Shown: positions 9,257-16,890 of the stretch, one piece after another
How the letters are laid out: each line of letters starts with the position of its first letter
Position numbering within the stretch: the first letter of the stretch is position 1
DNA from: RQOF01 sp964461135
Lineage (GTDB): Bacteria > Calditrichota > Calditrichia > RBG-13-44-9
Length of the DNA: 54,268 bases
Direction: 5' to 3'
Assembly: GCA_964461135.1 (NCBI GenBank)
Contig: CAYWTB010000025.1
Span: 1-54,268, forward strand
Notes under the pieces: model-generated
Told to the model about the DNA's origin: nothing
The model's input: only the letters and a program-made list of their open reading frames with translations
Databases searched by the model: none
Program-made: the position numbers and the translations under genes

Positions 9257-9621
9257 CCCTAAACCATCCAGAAAACGAAAACATATGCTGATATGAGTAA
9301 TTCACTATATCTTACCGATTCTCTGATCCTGAATCCGGCACTCTATACTATCGAAACATGCAGTTTTACTGTTTGCTTTAAATTTTACCTCATCTCTCTA
9401 ATTTTAATTATCGAATGTTTCCGAAAAAATTAAAATTAAATGGATCTTTTGTTGTTGCATCATAAGCACTATTTATTCTTTCTATTCAAATTTTTCCCGC
9501 AATGTTCCCTGAATGGCATATGCTTTTCCTAAAGAATACTATTTTAACCTCTGCTCTTTTCAATAAATGCCGATAATATAGTAAAAACCGGATATCTGGC
9601 CATTTATTTAAAAGATTTTCA

Positions 9622-9650
9622 TTGATTTTTATAATGCATTCATATATAAT
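9622..9650 (+). promoter_or_regulatory. promoter of the lipoprotein/barrel operon
   Basis: TTGATT at 9622-9627, exactly 17 nt, then a perfect TATAAT at 9645-9650. Transcription should begin near 9657, only a few bases before a stable hairpin (9660-9681). Confidence 0.65.
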
Positions 9651-9659
9651 AACTTTGTA

Positions 9660-9681
9660 GGAACTCCCGGGTGGGAGTTCC
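9660..9681 (+). promoter_or_regulatory. hairpin at the extreme 5' end of the lipoprotein operon mRNA
   Basis: GGAACTCCC-GGGT-GGGAGTTCC is a perfect 9-bp stem with a tetraloop. It begins a few bases after the inferred start point and ends about 20 nt before the Shine-Dalgarno site. There is no T run after it, so it is not a terminator. It could protect the 5' end of the mRNA or bind a protein. Confidence 0.6.
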
Positions 9682-9715
9682 GTTAAAATTAAAGAAATAG
9701 ATGAAGGGGAAAATT

Positions 9716-10711
9716 ATGAAAAATTTTATATTCAAAGCCCCCATCATCATTATTCTGTCCTTTCTTGTTTTTGGATGCTACACGCAGTTAAAGACGGTCG
9801 ATCGTTATGATGATGGGAATTTTTCACCCTATTACGATGAGGAATATTTTGCCATTGATACGACAGCTCTGGATTCAGGAGTTGTTCAAAACTTTTACTT
9901 TTATGGTTACCCTGGTTATTATGATTCATACTATGATCCCTGGTACTGGGGTTCGGGTTCAAGATGGGGTGTTTATGTAGGCTTTTCAGGGGGATGGTGG
10001 GATCCCTACTGGTATCCCGGATGGTATGGAGGATGTTGTTATCCTGTGGTTAGTCCTTATTATGGGTATCCGTATTACTATTATCCACCTTATTACGGAT
10101 ATCCGTACTACCCGTCTTATTATAATGGTCGTCCGGTTAAATATGCTAAAAGGCCGTTTGACAGGCGATCTCCTGTGGCAGGTCGTACGGTAAATCGGGG
10201 TGTGTCCGGCAATAATGAACATATGGGTGATGCAGCAATCAGCAGTAGCCGAATTGCACGTCGCAGCAGTGGCAGTTCAACTATATCCGGTACTCGCAGG
10301 GCAGCAGATGATAACAGCCGGATTATCCGCAGAAATGTGGATGGTAGTAAACGCATTTCCAGAGCGGATGTTTCTGCAGACAGAACAAAGAGCCGTTCCT
10401 CCTCTGCTTCACAGCACAGTACAGTAAATAGAGCCGGTAAAAACAGACCATCTTCCAGCGGTTCAAAGTCTTCCTCGGGATACAAACCGCGGTCATCATC
10501 CGGTTCCCGAAGCAGTATTAACCAGCGGCGCAGCTCAAACAGCGGTTCATCCAGATCCTATAGTCCCAGAAGCCGATCAAGCAATTCTGGCAGTTCCCGA
10601 TCTTCCGGACGTTCAACAGGCAGCAGTCGCTCATCCGGCTCCAGTTCCAAAAGTTCTGGCTCCAGTTCCAAAAGTTCCGGGGGCAGTTCCAGATCTTCCT
10701 CAAGAAAGTAA
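9716..10711 (+). CDS. lipoprotein with aromatic-rich domain and Ser/Arg-rich tail
   Basis: Function not recognised. The start is the ATG at 9716, set by AAGGGG at 9703-9708; an ATG at 9701 overlaps that ribosome site and is less likely. A signal peptide ends in the lipobox LVFGC, so the mature protein should be a lipoprotein. Residues ~60-140 are extremely rich in Tyr, Trp, Gly and Pro ('YYGYPYYYYPPYYGYPYY'), with one CC pair. Residues ~145-331 are a low-complexity basic Ser/Arg/Gly tail ending in repeats of GSSSKSS. Such composition suggests an adhesive, matrix or polymer-interacting surface protein, but that is inference. It is the first gene of an operon with a second 'GCYT' lipoprotein and a barrel protein. 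Confidence 0.75.
   Translation: MKNFIFKAPIIIILSFLVFGCYTQLKTVDRYDDGNFSPYYDEEYFAIDTTALDSGVVQNFYFYGYPGYYDSYYDPWYWGSGSRWGVYVGFSGGWWDPYWYPGWYGGCCYPVVSPYYGYPYYYYPPYYGYPYYPSYYNGRPVKYAKRPFDRRSPVAGRTVNRGVSGNNEHMGDAAISSSRIARRSSGSSTISGTRRAADDNSRIIRRNVDGSKRISRADVSADRTKSRSSSASQHSTVNRAGKNRPSSSGSKSSSGYKPRSSSGSRSSINQRRSSNSGSSRSYSPRSRSSNSGSSRSSGRSTGSSRSSGSSSKSSGSSSKSSGGSSRSSSRK
10637..10678 (+). repeat. 21-bp tandem duplication in the Ser-rich tail
   Basis: Two head-to-tail 21-nt copies (GGCTCCAGTTCCAAAAGTTC plus one base), differing only in the last base. They encode two GSSSKSS units near the C-terminus of the preceding lipoprotein and mark recent expansion of the low-complexity tail. Confidence 0.8.
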
Positions 10712-10724
10712 CAGCAGGTTGGGG

Positions 10725-11285
10725 ATGATTAAAGGACTTGTTATTTTTCTTTGCAGTATAGTTTTGGTCACGGGATGTTACACGATAGTGAAACATCCCG
10801 TGATTATTGATGAAGAAAATCCCGATCTTTCTTATAATATTTATTTTTCAGATGACTGTATGTCCTGTCATTCTTCACCCAACCTCTCTATTTTTCCTAA
10901 TCTTGATTATATTAATTCTTCCTCCCGCTGGTCTTATTTCTATGAGTATCCGTGGTGGCACAGAGATGCATTTTATACTTCCGAAGTTGGCGGGCAGGAC
11001 AACGGCAGCAGTAGCACTCCGCTGCCAACCACCTCAGCCAGGCCTCGTTTCCCCGGCAGCGTTTCCTCCCAACAGACCGGAACACCAGGCACCATCAGCA
11101 GCCAGCCATCAAGTCCGGGGAGCAACACACGTGTAGTGAGTGGTGAAAATTCTGATTCTACAGCCACAACAAATAGAGACAATAATGATAATAAGAATTC
11201 TTCCAAAGTAAGAAGCAGTTCACGGGCAACCCAGAAGGGAAGCGGTACAACCAATGGAAAAAACAGATCCAAACGAAAAGAGTAA
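10725..11285 (+). CDS. small lipoprotein with one CxxCH motif
   Basis: A 186-residue protein with a signal peptide ending in the lipobox VTGC. The first mature residues (CYT) match those of the preceding gene. Near residue ~45 is 'DDCMSCHSS', a CxxCH motif of the kind that attaches haem c. A Trp/Tyr/His-rich stretch follows ('YEYPWWHRDAFY'). The rest (~85-186) is a Ser/Thr/Asn/Gly low-complexity tail with a basic end. With a single motif and no recognised cytochrome fold, a structural disulfide or metal site remains possible. The ATG at 10725 has AGCAGG seven bases upstream; a TTG at 10719 is an alternative. It sits 13 nt after the preceding gene and 22 nt before the barrel gene, clearly one operon. 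Confidence 0.72.
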   Translation: MIKGLVIFLCSIVLVTGCYTIVKHPVIIDEENPDLSYNIYFSDDCMSCHSSPNLSIFPNLDYINSSSRWSYFYEYPWWHRDAFYTSEVGGQDNGSSSTPLPTTSARPRFPGSVSSQQTGTPGTISSQPSSPGSNTRVVSGENSDSTATTNRDNNDNKNSSKVRSSSRATQKGSGTTNGKNRSKRKE

Positions 11286-11307
11286 AATTATATTAAGGTT
11301 TTATAAT

Positions 11308-12687
11308 ATGAACAGAAAGGCAAAATATCCTAATTTTAAAATTACCTTCCTCATTATTATTTTATCAGTATGTTTTGTCAGCCTGAGCCAGGGACAGGGT
11401 CCGGAAGACGCCATACGGATTATTGACAATCAGATTGGATTCGGCGCAAGGGCTTTGGGGATGGGGGGTGCCTATTCTGCGGTTGCCGATGACTATTCCG
11501 CCATATTCTGGAATCCAGGAGGACTGGCACAAATGCGCAAGATGGAATTCTGGATGGATTTGTCTCATCTTAACTACAGCAATGATGCCACGCTGAATGG
11601 TACCAGTAAAAAATCTTCCATCAGTGCAACCAAATTCAATTCAATAGGAATGGTCTTTCCCGTACCTGTTTACCAGGGAAGCCTGGTTTTCGCTCTGGGC
11701 TACCAGAAAATCAAGGATTTTGAATACATCAATGATTATACCGGTACTTCCAGCGAAGGTGATTCAATCTGGCTTGGCTTCAGTGGAATCGATCCGAATA
11801 ATCCTGACCAAGTCTATGACTTTTTCGGACTGGACGTCCATAAAGAGGGGCTGGTAAACGACGGGGGATCCATGGGACAATGGTCTTTTGCGGGTGCCAT
11901 GGATGTCTCGCCTAATATATCTGTGGGAGTTTCCCTAAATTACTGGCGGGGAAAAAGTGAATACACTGTGGATTTTTTACAGACAGATGTATTCGGGAAT
12001 TTTAATACCTTTCCGGCGGATTTTGACAGTTATACGGAAAGCCGCTATATTACCAGTAAATACTCCTCTTTTGGACTCAAACTTGGGGCATTACTGCGTC
12101 CTAATCCTGCTACACGTATTGGGGTAGCGATGGAAATTCCACAAACGTTCTCGGTTAAGGAAGATTATGGTTATGATGCAACCCTCAGTTTCGATGACGA
12201 TTTCAGTGATTATTTTCAGGACAACGCGACTTACGAATATGATGTCCATATCCCTTTCCGGTTTCAAGGGGGAGTAGCACTCTCTCTTGGGCCTGTACTG
12301 GCCTCGGGAAGTGCAGAATATACTGACTGGACCCAGTTTAAATTCAATACCAGCGACCTGAGGGATCAAAACAAGTATTTCACGCAGGATTATCGCGGAA
12401 CATTCAAACTTCAAGTGGGTGGCGAAGTTGGGCTACCTGTACTGGCCTCCCAGGCACGGGCAGGTTTTATCTATAATCCAACTCCGCTAAAGGGATATAA
12501 TTCAGAATATAATCGAAAATATTTCACCCTCGGTTATGGAGTATTATTCGATCGCATAGTGAAAGTGGATCTGGCATACATGTACGGCTGGTGGAAACAA
12601 TTCACCAGTGATGATTTAAACCCTGCCGGTACTTCGGAAGATATCCATTATCACAAGTTGATCATTGGGTTTTCTTATCGATTTTAG
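11308..12687 (+). CDS. outer-membrane beta-barrel protein, FadL/PorV-like
   Basis: 459 residues from the ATG at 11308 (AAGG upstream); a longer frame from 11254 would overlap the previous gene and bury the signal peptide. The signal peptide runs to about 'SLSQGQG'. The mature N-terminus 'GFGARALGMGGAYSAVADDYSAIFWNPGGLA' is the hallmark of the FadL/OmpP1 and PorV/UPF0164 barrel superfamily. The C-terminus ends in alternating residues with a terminal aromatic ('HKLIIGFSYRF'), as expected for outer-membrane barrels. It may be a transporter of hydrophobic compounds or a partner for the two lipoproteins encoded just upstream. Which of these holds cannot be told from sequence. Confidence 0.85.
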   Translation: MNRKAKYPNFKITFLIIILSVCFVSLSQGQGPEDAIRIIDNQIGFGARALGMGGAYSAVADDYSAIFWNPGGLAQMRKMEFWMDLSHLNYSNDATLNGTSKKSSISATKFNSIGMVFPVPVYQGSLVFALGYQKIKDFEYINDYTGTSSEGDSIWLGFSGIDPNNPDQVYDFFGLDVHKEGLVNDGGSMGQWSFAGAMDVSPNISVGVSLNYWRGKSEYTVDFLQTDVFGNFNTFPADFDSYTESRYITSKYSSFGLKLGALLRPNPATRIGVAMEIPQTFSVKEDYGYDATLSFDDDFSDYFQDNATYEYDVHIPFRFQGGVALSLGPVLASGSAEYTDWTQFKFNTSDLRDQNKYFTQDYRGTFKLQVGGEVGLPVLASQARAGFIYNPTPLKGYNSEYNRKYFTLGYGVLFDRIVKVDLAYMYGWWKQFTSDDLNPAGTSEDIHYHKLIIGFSYRF

Positions 12688-13007
12688 TCTGGCATTGACA
12701 GGATTGATTTATCTAACCATATTTTCCATTATGCGGGCCGGCGTTTATTGCTGGTCCGGCAACCTGTGATAAATTACATCAATTTAATTATTATTCTCTT
12801 AATCTAACAGGATTGGGAACTGAATTTGAATGGGCATGCTGTAATTTTTGAATTCAGCTCCCGGCAATAAAATTTTTTACACACCGAGAATATTATAAAA
12901 CCAGGAACATGGTGAACTGTCCTACAAAGCTCTTGAAATAATCACCTTTAAATCTTAAATTTATCTGCTTAGGAATTATTACATGGAATGTAACAATGGA
13001 GAATGAC
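12688..13007. other. intergenic region before the sugar-phosphate operon
   Basis: About 320 bp. It holds a weak stem at 12735-12757 (GGGCCGGC / GCTGGTCC, two G-U pairs, no T tract), which may end the barrel operon. Near 12933-12961 is a promoter for the next operon. I see no gene in it. Confidence 0.6.
12933..12961 (+). promoter_or_regulatory. promoter of the phosphomannomutase operon
   Basis: TTGAAA at 12933-12938, a 17-nt spacer and TAAATT at 12956-12961, about 46 nt before the ATG at 13008. Confidence 0.5.
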
Positions 13008-14375
13008 ATGGCCCAGGTAAATCCATTTATTTTCAGAGAGTACGACATTCGCGGTATTGTTGAACAAGATCTGACGGACAAAGTGGTGGAACTTATCGGT
13101 AAATCTTTTGGCACCTATCTTCAGAGGCAGGGAGGAAAAAAAGTCTCGGTTGGGGGTGATGTAAGGCTTTCAACGGAACGCTTCCGCCAGGCATTAATCA
13201 GAGGGTTGACCTCAACCGGAGTTGATGTTATTGATATCGGTGTGGTTCCTACTCCGGTACAATATTTTTCTTTATTCAAATTATCCGTGGACGGAGGCGT
13301 CATGATCACCGGCAGTCACAATCCACCGGAATTTAATGGCTTCAAAATGTCAGTGGGCCAGAACAGTATTTACGGTGATGACATTCAAAAGCTCCGGGAG
13401 ATTATAGAACAGGAACAGTTTCTGAGCGGCTCGGGAACTGTTAAAAAGCTTGATATTATTGATGATTATACTCAGGATATTGTAAACCGTATATCCATCG
13501 AAAAGAAAATTAAAGTAGTATTCGATTGTGGAAATGGTGCAGCATCATTGGTTGTTGAAGACCTGATGCGAGCTCTCGCTGTTAATGCATATTTCATGTA
13601 CTGTGAACCAGATGGTACATTTCCCAATCATCACCCGGATCCTACCGTAGAGGAATACATCAAAGACTTGCGCGAACAGGTACTCAAGCTGGAAGCTGAT
13701 ATTGGTATAGCTTTTGACGGAGACGCCGACAGAATTGGGGTGATAGATGATAAGGGCGATATAATCTGGGGAGACCGGCTACTGATCCTTTTTGCGCGGA
13801 ATGTACTGAAGGATAAAAAGGGGCAGAAAATCATATTTGAAGTAAAATGTTCTCAGGCATTGCCGGAAGCCATTGAAGCAGCGGGGGGAGAACCCATCAT
13901 GTGGAAAACCGGGCACAGCCTGTTGAAGAAAAAGATGAAAGAGACCGGGGCTATAATTGGCGGTGAAATGAGTGGTCACCTGTTCTTTGCAGACCGTTAC
14001 CATGGTTACGATGACGCGGTTTATGCGGCTGCCAGGCTGATTGAGCTCCTGTCAAAGGAGGAAAAAAAAGCATCGGAGCTATTATCAGACGTACCCAAAT
14101 ACTACACGACACCAGAGATTCGGCTGGAAGTGGACGGTGATGAGGAGAAATTCAAAATTGCCCGCAAAGCAGAAACCTATTTTAAGGAACATTATGAAGT
14201 GATTGATGTGGATGGGGTGAGGATATTATTCGGGGACGGATGGGGGCTGGTAAGAGCCTCAAATACACAACCGGTGCTGGTTTTACGTTTTGAAGCGAAA
14301 ACTCCCGAACGCCTGGAAGAAATCAGGAACCTGGTTATTAATAAACTGAAAGAATTCGGAAACATCAAACTATAA
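13008..14375 (+). CDS. phosphomannomutase / phosphoglucomutase
   Basis: Alpha-D-phosphohexomutase that interconverts 6- and 1-phosphates of mannose or glucose. The four family landmarks are present: 'REYDIRG' at the N-terminus, the phosphoserine loop TGSHNPP (Ser103), the metal loop DGDADRIG, and the sugar loop 'GGEMSGHLFF' with a C-terminal phosphate-binding 'RASNTQPVLVLRFEA'. The GEMSGH loop and REYDIRG start fit the ManB/AlgC type that accepts both sugars. At 455 aa it is full length. The ATG at 13008 is chosen because GGAG lies seven bases upstream; an ATG at 12996 is the alternative. Its product would feed ManC (encoded far downstream) for GDP-mannose. Confidence 0.92.
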   Translation: MAQVNPFIFREYDIRGIVEQDLTDKVVELIGKSFGTYLQRQGGKKVSVGGDVRLSTERFRQALIRGLTSTGVDVIDIGVVPTPVQYFSLFKLSVDGGVMITGSHNPPEFNGFKMSVGQNSIYGDDIQKLREIIEQEQFLSGSGTVKKLDIIDDYTQDIVNRISIEKKIKVVFDCGNGAASLVVEDLMRALAVNAYFMYCEPDGTFPNHHPDPTVEEYIKDLREQVLKLEADIGIAFDGDADRIGVIDDKGDIIWGDRLLILFARNVLKDKKGQKIIFEVKCSQALPEAIEAAGGEPIMWKTGHSLLKKKMKETGAIIGGEMSGHLFFADRYHGYDDAVYAAARLIELLSKEEKKASELLSDVPKYYTTPEIRLEVDGDEEKFKIARKAETYFKEHYEVIDVDGVRILFGDGWGLVRASNTQPVLVLRFEAKTPERLEEIRNLVINKLKEFGNIKL

Positions 14376-14407
14376 CGGGTTATCGGACCAGTTCAGGACA
14401 GTTAGCG

Positions 14408-15190
14408 ATGCCAGACGAGATGGATATTGCTGTTGCCGCAGCAAGAGAAGCCGGGGACTATTTATTAAGCAGACGGGGAAAAATCAGTCCGGAGATGATA
14501 GATGAGAAAGCCAGAAATGACTTTGTCACCGAGGTGGATGAAAAATCAGAAAAAATGATTGTCGATTCAATCCGGTCACACTTTCCCTCTCACAAAATTC
14601 TGGCGGAAGAAGGAACATCTCATACATCCGGAAATGAGTACCGGTGGATAATTGATCCGCTGGACGGCACAAAAAATTTTATCCAGGACATACCTATGTT
14701 CAGCATTTCCATTGCCCTGGAAAAGAGTGGAGAAATTATTCTGGGCGTGGTATATGATCCCGTTCATGATGAACTTTTCACTGCGGAGAAAGGGAAGGGT
14801 GCATTCCGCAACAATTCAGCCATTCAGATCAGCCAGAGAGATTTCAGGCGGGCGGTTATCGCCACAGGATTTCCGTTCAAGTCAAAGAACTATCTTCCTC
14901 AGTATCTGTTGTGTTTTGAAGATGTCTTTTTGGGGTGCAGTGGAATGCGACGGTGTGGTTCGGCCGCTATTGATTTGTGTTATACCGCCATGGGACGCTT
15001 TGAAGGATTCTGGGAACTGGGTCTCAGCAGGTGGGATATGGCCGCCGGGAGCCTGCTGATAAAAGAGGCCGGTGGGATGGTCACCGATTTCCAGGGTGGG
15101 GAGGGGTATTTGGAATCCGGTTTTATCATGGCAGGAAATGCGTCAGTTCATGGGGAATTGCTGAAAATCATAAAAAATCATTTTGCCTAA
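14408..15190 (+). CDS. inositol-monophosphatase-family phosphatase
   Basis: Mg-dependent sugar-phosphate phosphatase of the IMPase/SuhB/CysQ group. Metal ligands are visible: 'LAEEGTS' (Glu), 'IDPLDGTKNF' and the C-terminal 'SRWDMAAGSLLIKEAGG'. The substrate may be inositol 1-phosphate, 3'-phosphoadenosine phosphate or fructose 1,6-bisphosphate; the motifs do not decide. Length (260 aa) is typical. It lies 32 nt after the mutase and 21 nt before PRPP synthetase, so the three are likely co-transcribed. Confidence 0.9.
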   Translation: MPDEMDIAVAAAREAGDYLLSRRGKISPEMIDEKARNDFVTEVDEKSEKMIVDSIRSHFPSHKILAEEGTSHTSGNEYRWIIDPLDGTKNFIQDIPMFSISIALEKSGEIILGVVYDPVHDELFTAEKGKGAFRNNSAIQISQRDFRRAVIATGFPFKSKNYLPQYLLCFEDVFLGCSGMRRCGSAAIDLCYTAMGRFEGFWELGLSRWDMAAGSLLIKEAGGMVTDFQGGEGYLESGFIMAGNASVHGELLKIIKNHFA

Positions 15191-15211
15191 TCAAAAGCAC
15201 AGGGAACAATT

Positions 15212-16252
15212 ATGCAAGTCAGTCCCACTGAATCAAGGGGAGCACTTTCAATTGCCGCCTGCAATTCCGGAAGGAATTTTGCCGAGAGGGTCATCCGGGA
15301 ATTAATCGCCATCGCAAAAAAAGAAAACGATGATTATGATTATCGTTTGCGGGATACGCAGGAGTGGGTGTTTCCCAATGGAGAAGTAAAGGTGGTCATA
15401 AATGAGTTTATCCGCGGTGATGACTTTTATATTATCCAGTGTGTGGATGATCCTCTCAGTGACCGGTCAGTCAATGACAATCTGATGGCTCTTATTACCG
15501 CCATTCATGCAGCTTACCAGTCGGATCCTGACCATATTACAGCGGTGATTCCCCAGTTTCCATACTCGCGGCAGGAACGCCGGAAAACACGGGAAGCAAT
15601 CAGCGCCAAAATTGTGGCTAAATTAATAGAAAATTCCGGAGCCCAGCGTGTTCTGACATTGGATATTCATGCCGAAGCTATCCAGGGATTTTTCGATAAT
15701 ACCAAACTGGAAGACATGCATGCATCGGGAGAATTTATCGATTATATCACCAATAATTTAAAGCTGAACTTTAAAAATCTGATAGTAACCGGTCCCGACG
15801 TCGGGAGTGCCGAAAAAGCCAGGCATTATTCCAAACGGCTGGGAACCAGTTTTGCCATTGTGGACAAGGCCAGGGATTATAGTAAACCCAGCCGGGTGGA
15901 AAGCATGCGCCTGGTTGGCGAGGTTAAAGGTAAAAATGTGCTGATTGTGGATGATATGATTGCTACCGGCGGAACTGTGCTGCAAGCCGCCCAACTGTTG
16001 AAGGAAAAAGGTGCAAAGGACATTTATGTGGCTATCAGTCTACCGTTCTTCAATGGAAATGCAGTGGAAAGAATTGAGAAGGCATACCGGCAAGGAATAA
16101 TCAAGCTGGTAATCGGTACCGATGCGGTTTTCTGGGGAGAATCTTTCGTTAAAAATACCGAGTGGTATGAAGAAGTAAGTGTTGCACCTTTATTTGCCCG
16201 GGTTATCTATAATATCAATAAAAAAAGATCCGTCAGTCAATTACTGCGATAG
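15212..16252 (+). CDS. prs: ribose-phosphate pyrophosphokinase
   Basis: Makes PRPP from ribose 5-phosphate and ATP for nucleotide, His and Trp synthesis. Diagnostic segments are 'IPQFPYSRQERR' (ATP-binding flexible loop), 'LTLDIHAEAIQGFF', 'VTGPDVGSAEKAR' and the PRPP loop 'VLIVDDMIATGGT'. At 346 aa it is about 30 residues longer than the E. coli enzyme, with extra length at both ends and in the N-terminal domain ('KKENDDYDYRLRDTQEW'). The start has AGGGAAC before the ATG. It is convergent with the next minus-strand gene; only six bases separate the stops and no hairpin terminator is visible between them. Confidence 0.94.
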   Translation: MQVSPTESRGALSIAACNSGRNFAERVIRELIAIAKKENDDYDYRLRDTQEWVFPNGEVKVVINEFIRGDDFYIIQCVDDPLSDRSVNDNLMALITAIHAAYQSDPDHITAVIPQFPYSRQERRKTREAISAKIVAKLIENSGAQRVLTLDIHAEAIQGFFDNTKLEDMHASGEFIDYITNNLKLNFKNLIVTGPDVGSAEKARHYSKRLGTSFAIVDKARDYSKPSRVESMRLVGEVKGKNVLIVDDMIATGGTVLQAAQLLKEKGAKDIYVAISLPFFNGNAVERIEKAYRQGIIKLVIGTDAVFWGESFVKNTEWYEEVSVAPLFARVIYNINKKRSVSQLLR

Positions 16253-16258
16253 ATTTAA

Positions 16259-16858
16259 TCAGGCATTTTCCAGCAGAGAGATTTCTTTCAGTTCATACAT
16301 GCCTTCTAGTAGAGGTTGCAGGCAACTGTATTCTGTATCCTTCAGGAGATTTTGCGAGAGGCGTTCCAGTATAATGCCTTTTTTCGAGACGAGCACATAG
16401 GCAAACGGATCCATTTTATTCACAAGGGTCTCTATTTTTTTAAAATCAAGTTTCTTCAAATTCTCTTTCCGGGAAACTTCCACCAGATAATTTTTATTAT
16501 AAATTTTGTGCAGAAAACGGTTTGAAAGATTATCCGTATTCTGGTCATTTAACCAGTTATTAGACAAAATGGTAAAGTTTGTTTTTCCGGGAATCTGCAT
16601 ATAAACAGAAATATAAAACTGCCTGGACTGTCCATCCTTCTTTTTTTCGGAGGAAATCGAAATCGACATTTTGGCGTGGTTAAAAGTGCCGGCAAACTTG
16701 GGGCGGATGGCAAAACCATCCCGCAGAACCCGCCCTCCGTACTGATCCACCAGATCAAGGAAATTCCTGTGAATGGCGTCGTATTGAACTTTGCGAAGCC
16801 AGATCAGAATAATAAATGATACACTGATTACTACCACTCCAATGAAAAGATATACCAT
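16259..16858 (-). CDS. membrane-anchored protein of unknown function
   Basis: Not recognised. A single N-terminal membrane helix (residues ~2-22) is followed by a ~175-residue soluble domain of mixed alpha/beta character. Its first part, 'FLDLVDQYGGRVLRDGF', recalls small domains in other single-helix proteins that read 'La.. ~g l..g', but I cannot name a family. No catalytic motif is obvious. It starts 32 nt after the M50 protease gene on the same strand and is likely co-transcribed with it, so an envelope role is plausible. Confidence 0.7.
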   Translation of the reverse strand: MVYLFIGVVVISVSFIILIWLRKVQYDAIHRNFLDLVDQYGGRVLRDGFAIRPKFAGTFNHAKMSISISSEKKKDGQSRQFYISVYMQIPGKTNFTILSNNWLNDQNTDNLSNRFLHKIYNKNYLVEVSRKENLKKLDFKKIETLVNKMDPFAYVLVSKKGIILERLSQNLLKDTEYSCLQPLLEGMYELKEISLLENA

Positions 16859-16890
16859 AGGAAATACTTTTTATTTCTACCTATAAACTC

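Larger units (their letters stand above)
9192..9715. other. divergent intergenic region between clpC and the lipoprotein operon
   Basis: About 520 bp, AT-rich and non-coding. It holds the candidate clpC promoter near one end, and a strong promoter plus a 5' hairpin for the plus-strand operon near the other. The middle (about 9300-9600) shows no convincing gene, RNA or repeat. Confidence 0.7.

Noticed and set aside
10120..10485. A 121-codon minus-strand frame opposite the Ser-rich lipoprotein
   Set aside because: Leu/Ser/Glu-rich antisense of a low-complexity Ser/Arg tail; no start signal and overlaps the real gene throughout.
12735..12757. GC stem after the outer-membrane barrel gene as a terminator
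   Set aside because: Eight pairs with two G-U and no T tract; too weak to list as a terminator, mentioned only in the intergenic entry.
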